Positions 1-8,478 are shown, counted from the first letter of the stretch. The stretch: DNA of 64,000 nucleotides from Alphaproteobacteria bacterium (GCA_028281325.1 JANQKC010000010.1:310001-374000), one strand, 5' to 3'. Numbers and translations: made by a program. Notes: generated from the sequence alone by a model not told the origin.

Positions 1-2
1 CC

Positions 3-557
3 AACAATCGATTCGATCTGGCGGAATCGCTGAACCGGCGGATCAGCGGCGACGCCTTCCCGTTTTGGGGCAATGTCCGGGAAGAAGCGCGCCCCTATCT
101 GGTCCGGCGCAACCGGCGGCCGCATGCGACGGCCGATCCGGCGGAACGGCGGCTCTGCGACAGGCGGCTGCCGTCGACCCAGCCGGTCTGGAAACTCGCC
201 GGCGCCGGGTCCGTCGGCAGCCAGGCGCTGACCGGCATTCCCCGCGTCTGGCAAATCCGCCGCGACCCCCGTCTCGCGGCGGCGACACATGTATGGCCGT
301 TCGAAACCGGGCTGGGGTACGACCCGCGGCCACGGCTGCAACTGGCGGAGATTTATCCCTCGCAGATTGCGGCGCCAGCGCTCGCGGGTCTGCCGAAGGA
401 CGCCGCGCAAGTCACCGCGATCACCGCGCATTTGGCGCGACTCGATGCGGAAGACCGCATGGAAACCGCCCTCGCCGGCGACCCCGGCCTGACACAAGCG
501 CAACGCGATTGCGTTGAAACAGAAGAGGCCTGGATTCTCGGTGCGTTAGGCCCTTGA
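3..557 (+). CDS. Conserved hypothetical protein, C-terminal part (5' end outside window)
   Basis: An open frame runs from the window edge to a TGA at 555-557, giving about 184 C-terminal residues. Conserved-looking stretches include WKLAGAGSVGSQALTGIP, THVWPFETG and a terminal EEAWILGALGP. These recall an uncharacterised alphaproteobacterial family, possibly related to the RNase H-like DUF429 proteins, that is sometimes labelled as a cobalamin or molybdopterin-guanine cofactor biosynthesis protein. I do not trust that label and assign no function. Codon use looks like the high-GC core genome, so it is probably a resident gene. It is followed by a four-helix-bundle gene 31 bp downstream on the same strand. 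The start lies outside the window. Confidence 0.6.
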   Translation, partial: NNRFDLAESLNRRISGDAFPFWGNVREEARPYLVRRNRRPHATADPAERRLCDRRLPSTQPVWKLAGAGSVGSQALTGIPRVWQIRRDPRLAAATHVWPFETGLGYDPRPRLQLAEIYPSQIAAPALAGLPKDAAQVTAITAHLARLDAEDRMETALAGDPGLTQAQRDCVETEEAWILGALGP

Positions 558-588
558 CAGGCTGCTGCATTCGACGGAATACACCGCG

Positions 589-936
589 ATGAAAGACTTC
601 CGTGAGCTAGACGTCCTCCACGCGGCGCATGATCTTGTCGTGGAGATTCACGACATCAGCCAATCCTTTTCCGACGACGACAGTTTCGCCGTCGGCCGAT
701 CGATCGCACGCACCGCGCTGGCGATTCCCCGCAGCATCGTGCATGGCTGCGGCCGGGGCAGCGACGCCGAGTTGGCGCAGGGCATCGAAACCGCCGCCGG
801 GTATGCCTGCGAACTGGAATACCTCGTCCTGCTGGCCGGCGAAATCGGGCTGATCGACGAAGAAACGCTGGAAGAACTGGCAGGATCGCTCGGCGATTTC
901 AAAAAACGACTAACCGACGAGTTGGCGGAACTCTGA
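589..936 (+). CDS. Four-helix-bundle (S23/Avd-like) protein
   Basis: A 115-residue, entirely helical acidic protein starting MKDFRELDV. The opening DFRELDVLHAAHDL and the later SIARTALAIPRSIVHGCGRG match the four-helix-bundle family first seen as the 23S rRNA intervening-sequence protein and shared by Avd accessory proteins of diversity-generating retroelements. No reverse transcriptase or 23S rRNA lies nearby, so this is a free-standing member whose role is unknown. Such proteins form basic or acidic homo-oligomers. It is monocistronic-looking, with the next gene convergent and only 16 bp away. The family call is fairly secure and the function is open. Confidence 0.75.
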   Translation: MKDFRELDVLHAAHDLVVEIHDISQSFSDDDSFAVGRSIARTALAIPRSIVHGCGRGSDAELAQGIETAAGYACELEYLVLLAGEIGLIDEETLEELAGSLGDFKKRLTDELAEL

Positions 937-952
937 CGCGGGCGACGGCCGG

Positions 953-1546
953 TCAATCCCGCGCGCCGGCGCGCCGCAACATCGTCTCGATCCGCCGGTC
1001 GCCGATGTCCCGCGCCCATCCCAACGCGCTGCGCCCGGTATAGTCCAACACATCGAGGTCGGGCCGATGGCGCAACAGCAACTGCACGACCGAGATGTAC
1101 CGCCCTTTCACCGCCAGCATCAGCGGCGTGAGTCCTTCGCGGGTCTGGATGTCGATATCGGCCTTTTTCTCGAGCAGCCGGTCGACGACCGCGAAATGCC
1201 CGCCTTCCGCGCCACGGGACAAGGCGGAGCGGCCGAACTCATCCTGCCGGTCGACGCGCGCGCCTTTCGCCAACGCCAACTCGACGACGGCGACGTGGCC
1301 GCCCGCGGCCCCGACGATCAGGACCGATTCGCCGCCGTTCGTGGTGGCGTCGATGTTGTAGCCCCGATTGAGCAGATATTCGATTCCGCCGACGTCGCCG
1401 GCGCGCGCCAAGTCGAAGATCGGGTTCGGCCCGCCGAACTGCGCCACGGCGTTGCCCGCAAAGGCGAGCAGAATCGTTGCCGCCGCGATCGCCGCCCGCC
1501 ATCCGCCACGGGCTCTTCCGAGGGTCGCCGCCATCCTTGTCCGCAT
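953..1546 (-). CDS. Periplasmic ankyrin-repeat protein
   Basis: A 197-residue protein with a likely Sec signal peptide: basic start, hydrophobic AAIAAATILLAFAGNAVAQ, cleavage after the AVA box near residue 35. The rest is four or five ankyrin repeats, recognisable by repeated GxSxLxxAAxxGHxxVVxxLLxxGAxxx patterns such as GGHVAVVELALAKGARVD and EGLTPLMLAVKGRYISVVQ. Ankyrin repeats mediate protein-protein binding, and an exported copy probably binds an envelope protein. The partner is unknown. Start could be Met1 or Met5. It converges with the four-helix-bundle gene on the left and diverges from the membrane protein on the right. Confidence 0.8.
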   Translation of the reverse strand: MRTRMAATLGRARGGWRAAIAAATILLAFAGNAVAQFGGPNPIFDLARAGDVGGIEYLLNRGYNIDATTNGGESVLIVGAAGGHVAVVELALAKGARVDRQDEFGRSALSRGAEGGHFAVVDRLLEKKADIDIQTREGLTPLMLAVKGRYISVVQLLLRHRPDLDVLDYTGRSALGWARDIGDRRIETMLRRAGARD

Positions 1547-1653
1547 CCTTCGCCACCATCTGTCGATCGAACCGGGCCCGGGCGGAATCAGGGCAGGTCC
1601 GGCGCGCGGCTGTCAAGCTTTGGCCTCGGCCGTCCCTGCGGTAAACTGCCGCC

Positions 1654-2073
1654 ATGCCCGATTGGTTGACGCTTCATGTCGCCGCACTCGTTCTGGTCGC
1701 CGCCTTGTTCGGCGGCATGCTGATGTTTGCGGCGCTCTTCACGCCATTGATCCACAGAAAACTGCCGGCCGACACGGCGGCCGGGTTCACCCGCGAGGTC
1801 TTTCCCGTCTATTACCGGGTGATGGGCATCCTTGCCCTGGTCGCCGCCTTGCCGTTGGTGCCGGCGCAGGCCTATTGGACCGAGATATCGATGCTGGTCT
1901 CCGCCGCCGTCGGCTTCGTCTTCGCCAACCTGGTGCTGCGGCCCAAGGCCAACGCCGCGCGCGACGCGGGACGGGACGGCTCGTTCCGCCGATTGCATCG
2001 GGTGAGCGTTTTGTTGAACTTGGCGCAGTTCGTTCTGGTAACCTTCGTCCTGATCCAGTTGGCGCAACAGTGA
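1654..2073 (+). CDS. DUF4149 / TMEM205-like integral membrane protein
   Basis: A 139-residue protein with four predicted membrane segments at about residues 5-27, 50-68, 70-90 and 112-135. The first helix ends in [19 protein letters not shown], typical of the DUF4149 family related to eukaryotic TMEM205, followed by the [10 protein letters not shown] segment that the family also conserves. Function is unknown. It is followed 25 bp later by the ycgN-like gene and then by the YgjP-like peptidase gene, all on the plus strand, suggesting one short transcription unit. Confidence 0.7.
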   Translation: MPDWLTLHVAALVLVAALFGGMLMFAALFTPLIHRKLPADTAAGFTREVFPVYYRVMGILALVAALPLVPAQAYWTEISMLVSAAVGFVFANLVLRPKANAARDAGRDGSFRRLHRVSVLLNLAQFVLVTFVLIQLAQQ

Positions 2074-2098
2074 CGGCGGTCGAGAGGCAAGCAACACC

Positions 2099-2578
2099 GT
2101 GACGGAAAAGCCCTTTTGGCAACGCAAGACCCTCGACGCCATGACCCAGGGGGAGTGGGAGTCGCTCTGCGACGGCTGCGGCCAATGCTGCCTGCATAAG
2201 ATCGAGGACGAGGATACCGGCGAGATCGCGCGGACCGACGTCGCCTGCCGATACCTGGATTTGGAGGCCTGCCGCTGCACCGACTATTCCAACCGGCAAC
2301 GAAACGTACCCGATTGCGTGAAGCTGCAGCCGGACACCGTGCTGCGTCTGCGCTGGTTGCCGGAAACATGCGCGTATCGCCTCGTTGCGCTGGGGCAGGA
2401 TTTGGCGTGGTGGCATCCACTCGTATCGGGCGATCCGGATACCGTCCACGCGGCGGGCATATCCGTGCGGGGCCAGGCGATTTCCGAGGACCGGGTCGAC
2501 GACCTGGAGGATCACATCCAAGATTGGCTGGAGGCCGGCGCCGACCCCTTCGCCGACAGGCCCATGCGAAAAGGCTGA
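2099..2578 (+). CDS. YcgN-family cysteine-cluster protein (UPF0260)
   Basis: A 159-residue protein starting at GTG. It opens with [20 protein letters not shown], the hallmark start of the UPF0260/YcgN family, and carries the CDGCGQCC cluster at about residues 24-31 plus further cysteines in [15 protein letters not shown] and PDCVKL. The cysteines resemble the metal or Fe-S-binding set of the wider CxxCxxCC family. The biochemical role is not established. Length matches the family (about 150). ATG is absent near the frame start and the GTG is the first in-frame start that preserves the family N-terminus. Confidence 0.85.
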   Translation: MTEKPFWQRKTLDAMTQGEWESLCDGCGQCCLHKIEDEDTGEIARTDVACRYLDLEACRCTDYSNRQRNVPDCVKLQPDTVLRLRWLPETCAYRLVALGQDLAWWHPLVSGDPDTVHAAGISVRGQAISEDRVDDLEDHIQDWLEAGADPFADRPMRKG

Positions 2579-2585
2579 CCGAAAG

Positions 2586-3287
2586 ATGAAGGGGACGACG
2601 GACCTGACCCTCACGCTCGGCGGCCGCGACCTGACCTTGCCGGTCAAACGGGATCGCCGCGCCCGCCGGATCACCATTCACGTGGACGCCGCGATCGGCG
2701 GCGCGCGCGTGGTCATGCCGGTTTATGTCGCCATGGCCGACGCCGAGGCCGCGGTCCGCGAGCACGAACGCTGGGTGCTCGACCGGCTCGATGCGCTGCC
2801 GCCGCGCGTGCCCTTCGCCGATGGGGCGATCATTCCGTTCCGCGGGCAGGACCACCGGATTCGGTACGTGATCGGGCGGCGCGGCGTCGTCACGGCCACC
2901 GCGGGAAGCATCCTGGCGCCGGGCGCGGCCGAACATATTCCCCGCCGCATCGCCGATTGGCTGAAACGCGAAGCGCGGCGGACGATTTCGCCCCTGGCGC
3001 ATGAAAAAGCGGCGCGGGTCGATCGCCGCGTACGGCAGATCAGCATCCGGGACCAGCGCAGCCGCTGGGGCAGTTGTGCGTCGAACGGCCGGCTGGCCTT
3101 CAGTTGGCGGCTTATCCTCGCGCCCGAAGACGTGCTGGATTACGTGGTGGCGCATGAAGTGGCCCATCTGGTCGAGATGAACCATTCACCGGATTTCTGG
3201 CGGGTGGTCGACCGGCTGACGCCGCACGCGCGGGCGAGCAAGCGCTGGCTCAACGCAAACGGACAGGCCCTGCACCGTTACGGCTGA
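2586..3287 (+). CDS. YgjP-like (DUF45) zinc metallopeptidase
   Basis: A 233-residue protein with the zinc-peptidase motif HEVAHLVEMNHSPDFW near residues 193-208, preceded by IRDQRSRWGSCASNGRLAFSWRL. That pair defines the YgjP/DUF45 family, also called SprT-like or WLM-like gluzincins, in which two His of HExxH plus a downstream His bind zinc. No signal peptide is seen, so it is cytoplasmic. Physiological substrates are unknown. ATG at 2586 was chosen because it lies 7 bp after the ycgN-like stop and leaves a normal family N-terminus. A longer upstream frame would overlap the previous gene. Confidence 0.85.
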   Translation: MKGTTDLTLTLGGRDLTLPVKRDRRARRITIHVDAAIGGARVVMPVYVAMADAEAAVREHERWVLDRLDALPPRVPFADGAIIPFRGQDHRIRYVIGRRGVVTATAGSILAPGAAEHIPRRIADWLKREARRTISPLAHEKAARVDRRVRQISIRDQRSRWGSCASNGRLAFSWRLILAPEDVLDYVVAHEVAHLVEMNHSPDFWRVVDRLTPHARASKRWLNANGQALHRYG

Positions 3288-3291
3288 CGCC

Positions 3292-5202
3292 TCAGGGCTG
3301 GCGGCGGGAGATATCGCTGGCGATGCCGGGCAGGGGCTGCGGCGGGTGTCCTTTCAGCGCCTTGAGCATGAAGCCGCGCCAGATCGACGCGGCCATAGAG
3401 CCGCCATACACCTTGTTCATCGGCGTGAAGTCGTCGTTGCCGAGCCAGACCCCGGCGGCCAGCTCCGGCGTATAGCCGACGAACCAAGCATCGCGGTTGC
3501 CTTGGCTTGTGCCGGTCTTCCCGGCGGCCGGCCGCTCGAGCCGCGCCCGCTTGCCGGTGCCCCAGGCGACCACGGCGGTCAACAGGTCGTTCAGACCCTG
3601 GACGTAGCGCGGCTGCACGATACGCCCGGGGCCGCCGCCGGCGCGGCTGTACAGAATCTCGCCGTCGCCGCCCTGAATCGATTCGATCCCGAAGGGCCAG
3701 ACGCCAAAGCCGCCATTCGCGATCACCGCATAGGCGCCGGTCAGTTCCAGCAGGGTAACCTCATGCGCGCCGAGCGCCAGCGACGGGTCGGCCCGCAACG
3801 GCGCGGTGATGCCGAGCCGCCGGGCGGTCTGGATCACGTTCTTGCGGCCGGCGCGTTCCGTCAACGCCACCGCCACCGTATTGGAGGAGCGCGCCGCCCC
3901 TTCGCGGAAAGTGACGTCGCCGCGATGCGTGCGGCCCGCATTGCGCGGGGTCCATCCCTGTACGGTGATCGGCCGGTCGGACACGGTATCACCCGGCCGC
4001 ATACCCGATTCCAGCGCGGACAGATAGACGAACAGTTTGAAGGCCGAGCCGGGCTGCCGCAGCGCCCGTGTGGCGCGATTATACTGGCTGTCGCCATAGT
4101 CCCGGCCGCCGATCATCGCGCGCACGGCCCCATCCGGCGACAGGGCCACGAAGGCGGCCTGGCCCACCTTGCGCGACGGATTCGCCGCCAGCACGCGCCG
4201 CACCTCCGCCTGCGCGGCGCCTTGCAGCCGTGCGTCCAACGTCGTCCGGATAATCAGGTCGCCGCCGTAGTAACCGATGTAATCGTCGACCCGGTCGAGG
4301 ACCCAATCGGTGAAGTACCGGGCGCCGGTGTAGAATTCCTGGCGCGGCCGCAGTTGCACCGTATCGCGGCGGCTGCGCAGCAGGGTCGTATCAGTGATCC
4401 ACCCCATCCGCGCCATGCTGGCGAGCACGAGATTCGCGCGCGCCGCGGCCCGTTTCGGAGCCACGACCGGGTTGTCGCGCGACGGCGCCTTGACCAGCCC
4501 GGCCAGCACCGCGGCTTCGAACAGTGTCACCTTCTCGATCGAGCGACCGAAATACCGATGCGCCGCCGCGTCGATGCCGTAGGCGCCCGCGCCGAAATAG
4601 ACCCGGTTGAGATAGATCGAAAGGATCTGATCCTTCGTGAAATGGTGTTCCAACCAAATCGCCAGCAGGGTTTCCTGAATTTTACGGCGATACGTCCGTT
4701 CCCGCTTGAGGAACAGGTTCTTCGCAAGCTGCTGGGTAATCGTGCTGCCGCCTTGGCGAATGCCCCCGGCGGCGAGGTTTCGCATCGCGGCGCGCATGAT
4801 GCCGAGAAGGTCGACGCCCGGATGCCGGTAGAACCGCCGGTCCTCGATCGCCAGGAACGCGCGCGGCACGAAAGCCGGCAAGTCCGCGACCTGCACCGGA
4901 CGGCCATGCACCTGACCGTAGCGCGCGAGGATCGAGCCGTCGGACGACTGCACCGTAACCACCGGCTTGCGCTGCGTCGCCTTCTCCAGGTCGGCAATGT
5001 CCGGCAGATCCCGCGCATACCAGGCGACCACCGCGGCGACGCCGATCATCAGCCAGACCGATGCGGTCAGCGAAAACCAGATGAAGCGGGAAAGGAGGGA
5101 CCGTTTCGGCGCCGGCTGCCGCTCGCGACCGCGCGGCGCGGACCGTTTCGCGCGTTTGGCGGGCGGGCGTCGAGTGGGTTTACGGCCGCGCTTGTTGCTC
5201 AT
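3292..5202 (-). CDS. Class A penicillin-binding protein (PBP1A-like bifunctional glycosyltransferase/transpeptidase)
   Basis: A 636-residue bifunctional peptidoglycan synthase. A basic cytoplasmic tail (1-35) leads into one membrane anchor (about 38-62). The GT51 glycosyltransferase domain follows, with EDRRFYRHPG (catalytic Glu120) and GGSTITQQLAKNLFL (152-166). The transpeptidase domain has SAFK (386-389, nucleophile Ser386), SSN (439-441) and KTGTSQ (562-567). All catalytic motifs are present. It lacks the large OB-fold insert of canonical MrcA and ends near 636, so it belongs to the shorter PBP1A/1C-like group common in alphaproteobacteria. It is divergent from irr across a 178-bp AT-rich gap. 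Confidence 0.92.
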   Translation of the reverse strand: MSNKRGRKPTRRPPAKRAKRSAPRGRERQPAPKRSLLSRFIWFSLTASVWLMIGVAAVVAWYARDLPDIADLEKATQRKPVVTVQSSDGSILARYGQVHGRPVQVADLPAFVPRAFLAIEDRRFYRHPGVDLLGIMRAAMRNLAAGGIRQGGSTITQQLAKNLFLKRERTYRRKIQETLLAIWLEHHFTKDQILSIYLNRVYFGAGAYGIDAAAHRYFGRSIEKVTLFEAAVLAGLVKAPSRDNPVVAPKRAAARANLVLASMARMGWITDTTLLRSRRDTVQLRPRQEFYTGARYFTDWVLDRVDDYIGYYGGDLIIRTTLDARLQGAAQAEVRRVLAANPSRKVGQAAFVALSPDGAVRAMIGGRDYGDSQYNRATRALRQPGSAFKLFVYLSALESGMRPGDTVSDRPITVQGWTPRNAGRTHRGDVTFREGAARSSNTVAVALTERAGRKNVIQTARRLGITAPLRADPSLALGAHEVTLLELTGAYAVIANGGFGVWPFGIESIQGGDGEILYSRAGGGPGRIVQPRYVQGLNDLLTAVVAWGTGKRARLERPAAGKTGTSQGNRDAWFVGYTPELAAGVWLGNDDFTPMNKVYGGSMAASIWRGFMLKALKGHPPQPLPGIASDISRRQP

Positions 5203-5380
5203 CGCCCCTATATAGTCCGAGTTGACCCAAATTATCCATCCTTGATGTATGTCGCCAAAGGTCGCCGTGGGATCAACGCGCGTCGGTCGTTAGGGCACAG
5301 ATTTTAATTGTTAAAAACTACGCCTTATTTTATTGTCCGGAACACTTTATTTTTAAGAATTATGGACTAGATTAACGGTC

Positions 5381-5803
5381 ATGACCTCGATTCGTCCGTA
5401 TACCGGCGTTCTGGAACGCCTGAAATCCGCAGGGCTTCGGCCCACGCGGCAACGGCTGGCCTTGGCCAAGCTGTTGTTCGAAGGGGGGGATCGGCATGTC
5501 AGCGCGGAACAACTGCACAGCGAAGCGGTTGCCGATAACATCCGCGTATCGCTGGCCACCGTCTACAACACCTTGCATCAGTTTACCGAGGCGGAGTTGC
5601 TGCGCGAGGTCGTGGTCGAATCCGGTCGGTCGTATTTCGACACCAACACGGGCGACCATCACCATTTCTTCAATGAAGACGGCGGCGCATTGACCGACAT
5701 TCCCGCCGACGCGCTCGACGTCGCGAAACTCCCGGATGCGCCGGACGGCACCGAAGTGAAATGCGTCGATGTCATCATCCGCCTTAAAAATACGTCTTCT
5801 TAA
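5381..5803 (+). CDS. irr: Irr, Fur-family iron/heme-responsive transcriptional regulator
   Basis: A 140-residue Fur-superfamily regulator. The winged-helix domain (about 10-85) contains GLRPTRQRLALAKLLF and VSLATVYNTLHQFTEAEL. The dimer domain has YFDTNTGDHHHFF with the His triplet at 93-95. These sequences match Irr of alphaproteobacteria rather than Fur or Zur, and the C-terminal CxxC zinc sites of Zur are absent. Irr senses heme or iron status and binds ICE sites. It is followed by an ICE-like inverted repeat at 5834-5852 and a rubrerythrin operon, which fits a role in iron and peroxide homeostasis. The N-terminal heme-regulatory Cys-Pro motif of Bradyrhizobium Irr is not seen. Confidence 0.88.
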   Translation: MTSIRPYTGVLERLKSAGLRPTRQRLALAKLLFEGGDRHVSAEQLHSEAVADNIRVSLATVYNTLHQFTEAELLREVVVESGRSYFDTNTGDHHHFFNEDGGALTDIPADALDVAKLPDAPDGTEVKCVDVIIRLKNTSS

Positions 5804-5833
5804 AAAAACGCGCCATCAGGGCGATAATTATTA

Positions 5834-5852
5834 GTTTAGATTCATTCTAAAC
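5834..5852. promoter_or_regulatory. ICE-like Irr operator
   Basis: The 19 bp GTTTAGATTCATTCTAAAC form a perfect inverted repeat (GTTTAGA, 5-bp centre, TCTAAAC). This closely resembles the iron-control element TTTAGAA-N3-TTCTAAA bound by Irr. It lies 31 bp after the irr stop, ends 2 bp before the -35 hexamer of the rubrerythrin promoter, and could control irr read-through, the rubrerythrin gene, or both. Confidence 0.7.
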
Positions 5853-5854
5853 TA

Positions 5855-5883
5855 TTGACAGGCGGTATGCTCCGGTCCATATA
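5855..5883 (+). promoter_or_regulatory. Promoter of rubrerythrin operon
   Basis: TTGACA at 5855-5860 is a perfect -35 hexamer. With a 17-bp spacer the -10 is CATATA at 5878-5883; an 18-bp spacer gives ATATAG. The predicted leader is about 105 nt. The ICE-like repeat touches the -35, so Irr bound there would contact RNA polymerase. Confidence 0.6.
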
Positions 5884-5995
5884 GGTGGTGTGCGCATTTG
5901 CGATTGTTGTCGGATGGCTTGCCGACGACTCTCATGGCGCTGGCGCGCGCACTGTTCAGTATTCTTCGTCAGGGAATGGGTATTAGGAGGAAGTA

Positions 5996-6412
5996 ATGTC
6001 TCTAAAGGGAAGCAAGACCGAAACGAACTTGAAAGACGCTTTTGCGGGCGAGAGCCAGGCAAATCGTCGCTATCTCTATTTCGCGCAGAAGGCGGACATC
6101 GAAGGCTACAACGATGTCGCCGCCGTGTTCCGGTCGACCGCCGAAGGCGAGACCGGCCATGCGCACGGCCATCTTGAGTTTCTAGAGGAAGTCGGCGATC
6201 CCGCGACGGGCGAGCCGATCGGCGAAACGTCATTGAATCTCAAAGCCGCGGTCGCCGGCGAGACGCACGAGTACACCGACATGTACCCGGGCATGGCCCG
6301 CACCGCCCGCGAGGAAGGTTTCGACGAAATCGCGGATTGGTTCGAAACGCTGGCGAAGGCGGAAAAGAGTCACGCCGGCCGTTTCCAAAAGGCTTTGGAC
6401 GAAATTTCCTAA
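5996..6412 (+). CDS. Rubrerythrin-family diiron protein
   Basis: A 138-residue protein preceded by a strong AGGAGGAAG ribosome site. It is the four-helix diiron domain of rubrerythrin: TNLKDAFAGESQANRRYLYF (about 10-29, first Glu ligand), EGETGHAHGHLEFLEE (ExxH pair near 48-51), KAAVAGETHEYTDMYPGMA and KAEKSHAGRF (second ExxH). The C-terminal rubredoxin domain is absent, so electrons must come from a separate donor. Rubrerythrins reduce hydrogen peroxide. The next two genes, an Fe-S protein and a DUF3501 protein, are a recurrent trio with short rubrerythrins and may supply electrons. An Irr operator sits at its promoter. Confidence 0.9.
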   Translation: MSLKGSKTETNLKDAFAGESQANRRYLYFAQKADIEGYNDVAAVFRSTAEGETGHAHGHLEFLEEVGDPATGEPIGETSLNLKAAVAGETHEYTDMYPGMARTAREEGFDEIADWFETLAKAEKSHAGRFQKALDEIS

Positions 6413-6420
6413 GCCGATTC

Positions 6421-6456
6421 CGGGCGGGGGCTAAGGCCCCCGACCCGTTGATTTTT
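6421..6456 (+). terminator. Hairpin with T-rich tail after rubrerythrin (terminator or attenuator)
   Basis: A GC-rich stem (CGGGCGGGGG pairing with CCCCCGACCCG across CTAAGG) is followed by TTGATTTTT. It lies between the rubrerythrin stop and the start of the Fe-S gene, so it may reduce rather than stop read-through, giving more rubrerythrin than its downstream partners. Confidence 0.5.
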
Positions 6457-6490
6457 GCTATGCCACTGGCATTTCCATAGGAACGGAACG

Positions 6491-7834
6491 ATGAGTGAAG
6501 GCAGCCTAGAGGCGCCGATACGGCACCCCATTGCCTGGCAGGATGCCGATTTCTACGACGAGGCCAAGCTCGACGAAGAGCTTCGCCGCGTTTTCGACAT
6601 CTGTCACGGGTGCCGCCGATGCTTCAATCTTTGCGACAGTTTTCCGCGCTTGTTCGACCTGATCGACGAGTCGGAAAGCGGCGAACTGGACACGGTCGAC
6701 AGCAAAGACTTCAAGCCGGTCGTCGACGCCTGCACGCTCTGCGACATGTGCTTCATGACCAAGTGTCCGTACGTGCCACCCCATGAATTCAACCTGGATT
6801 TCCCGCACCTCATGCTGCGCTACCGCGCGATCGAACAGAAGAAAGGCATGCGGACCGCGGCGGAAACCCAGTTGACCGAAACCGACCGCAACGGCCGCCT
6901 GGCCGGCGGCATGGCGGGCCTGGCCAACTGGGCCAGCAAGGAAGGCAACAGCCTGACACGGCCGGTCATGCAGGCCATCGCCGGCGTCCACAAGGACGCC
7001 GCCTTGCCGAAGTTCAACGGCCGCACCTTCTCCGCCCGCGCCAAGTCGGACCCGCCCGCCGTGAACGCGGACGCGCCCGCTTACGGCCGCAAGGCGGTGC
7101 TCTACGCGACCTGCTACGCGAACTACAACAACCCGGAAATCGGCGTCGCCACGCAAGCGGTGCTGGCGCGGAACGGCGTCGAGACCGAGGTGGTGTATCC
7201 GGAATGCTGCGGCATGCCCCAGCTCGAACACGGCGACATCGCCAAGGTCGCGGACAAGGCGAAGGCCGTCGCTGGCGCATTGGCGCCTTGGATCGAGAAG
7301 GGCTACGACGTGATCGCCTTGGTGCCGAGCTGCGCCCTGATGCTGAAATTCGAATGGCCGCTGATCGTCCCGGACAACGACGCGGTGAAAACCCTGTCGC
7401 AGGCCACCCGCGATATCTCTGAGTATGTCGTCGACATCGCCAAGACCGAAGGCTTGGCCGACGGCCTGCAGTCGCTGGACGGCGGCGTGTCGATGCATTT
7501 GGCCTGCCATGCGCGGGCGCAGAACATGGGGGCGAAAGCGGCTGAGATGCTGCGCCTGCTGCCCGAGGCCGATGTCGCGGTGATCGAGCGCTGCTCCGGC
7601 CATGGCGGATCGTGGGGCGTGATGAAGGATAACTTCGAGGTCGGGCTGAAGGTCGGGAAACCGGTGGCCCGGACGACGGTCAAGAACGCCAAGCATTATC
7701 TCGCCTCGGAATGCCCGCTCGCCGGCATGCATATCGCCCAAGGCGTGGAGCGGCTGGACGGCGACAAACCGGCGATCGAAACCGTTGCGCACCCGATTAT
7801 ACTGTTTGCGCAAGCCTACGGACTTACCGCCTGA
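6491..7834 (+). CDS. GlpC/heterodisulfide-reductase-like Fe-S protein
   Basis: A 447-residue soluble protein with two ferredoxin-type 4Fe-4S motifs: CHGCRRCFNLC (about residues 40-50) and CTLCDMCFMTKCP (about 81-93). Two CCG domains follow, one ending VYPECCGMP and the other with HLACHARAQNMG then ERCSGHGGSW. This is the GlpC / heterodisulfide-reductase subunit D-like architecture, which relays electrons to or from a thiol or quinone partner. ATG 6491 was chosen over the upstream 6455 because it has an AGGAA-like ribosome site and the family N-terminus. Position between a rubredoxin-less rubrerythrin and DUF3501 suggests it is the reductase branch of a peroxide-reducing system (inference). 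Confidence 0.85.
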   Translation: MSEGSLEAPIRHPIAWQDADFYDEAKLDEELRRVFDICHGCRRCFNLCDSFPRLFDLIDESESGELDTVDSKDFKPVVDACTLCDMCFMTKCPYVPPHEFNLDFPHLMLRYRAIEQKKGMRTAAETQLTETDRNGRLAGGMAGLANWASKEGNSLTRPVMQAIAGVHKDAALPKFNGRTFSARAKSDPPAVNADAPAYGRKAVLYATCYANYNNPEIGVATQAVLARNGVETEVVYPECCGMPQLEHGDIAKVADKAKAVAGALAPWIEKGYDVIALVPSCALMLKFEWPLIVPDNDAVKTLSQATRDISEYVVDIAKTEGLADGLQSLDGGVSMHLACHARAQNMGAKAAEMLRLLPEADVAVIERCSGHGGSWGVMKDNFEVGLKVGKPVARTTVKNAKHYLASECPLAGMHIAQGVERLDGDKPAIETVAHPIILFAQAYGLTA

Positions 7835-7866
7835 CCGGATGGGACGATAGGAAAGAGATTAGGACG

Positions 7867-8463
7867 ATGGACATGGCTACGAGAACCGAGATCACGCGCA
7901 GCGATATCATGCCGATCGAGGAGTTTTCCGCGATTCGCAAGGATAAACGCGGCGAGATTTCCGCGATCAAGAAAAACCGGCGCGTCGAGATCGGACCGGT
8001 CGCAACGGCGTATTTCGAGAATTACGACACGATGTGGTGGCAGATTCACGAGATGCTGTTCATCGAAAAGGGCGGCGAGGAACAGATCCCCGATGAACTG
8101 GCGGCCTATAACCCGCTGATCCCGAAAGGCCGGGAACTGGTCTGCACGGTCATGTTCGAGATCGACGACCCGATCCGGCGCGCCAATTTCCTGGCGCGGC
8201 TCGGCGGCGTCGAGGAAACGATGTTCCTGGAGTTCGACGGCGAGACCATCGTCGGCCAGCCGGAGGAAGACGTCGACCGCACCACCGCCGACGGCAAGGC
8301 GTCTTCCGTGCAGTTCATCCATCTGCCCTTTACCGATCAGCAGGCGGAGAAATTCAGCGCCCCCGGCACCCAGGTCATCATTGGGTTCCGCCATCCGCAA
8401 TACGGCCACATGACCGTGATGCCGGAGGCATCGCGCGCCGCCCTGGCCAGCGACTTCAGCTAA
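7867..8463 (+). CDS. DUF3501 family protein
   Basis: A 198-residue soluble protein with the family's conserved opening RSDIMPIEEFSAIRKDKR and VEIGPVATAYFENYDTMWWQ. The biochemical role of DUF3501 is unknown, but it is repeatedly found directly after rubrerythrin and a GlpC-like Fe-S protein, as here (32-bp gap, same strand). ATG 7867 is preceded by AGGACG. An upstream extension of the frame overlaps the Fe-S gene and is not used. It ends 15 bp before the convergent SH3 gene. Confidence 0.82.
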   Translation: MDMATRTEITRSDIMPIEEFSAIRKDKRGEISAIKKNRRVEIGPVATAYFENYDTMWWQIHEMLFIEKGGEEQIPDELAAYNPLIPKGRELVCTVMFEIDDPIRRANFLARLGGVEETMFLEFDGETIVGQPEEDVDRTTADGKASSVQFIHLPFTDQQAEKFSAPGTQVIIGFRHPQYGHMTVMPEASRAALASDFS

Positions 8464-8478
8464 CGATCGGCAAAGCGG

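Noticed and set aside
3346-5307. Plus-strand frame of 653 codons over the penicillin-binding protein
   Set aside because: Arg/His-rich shadow translation; the minus-strand product has all PBP motifs.
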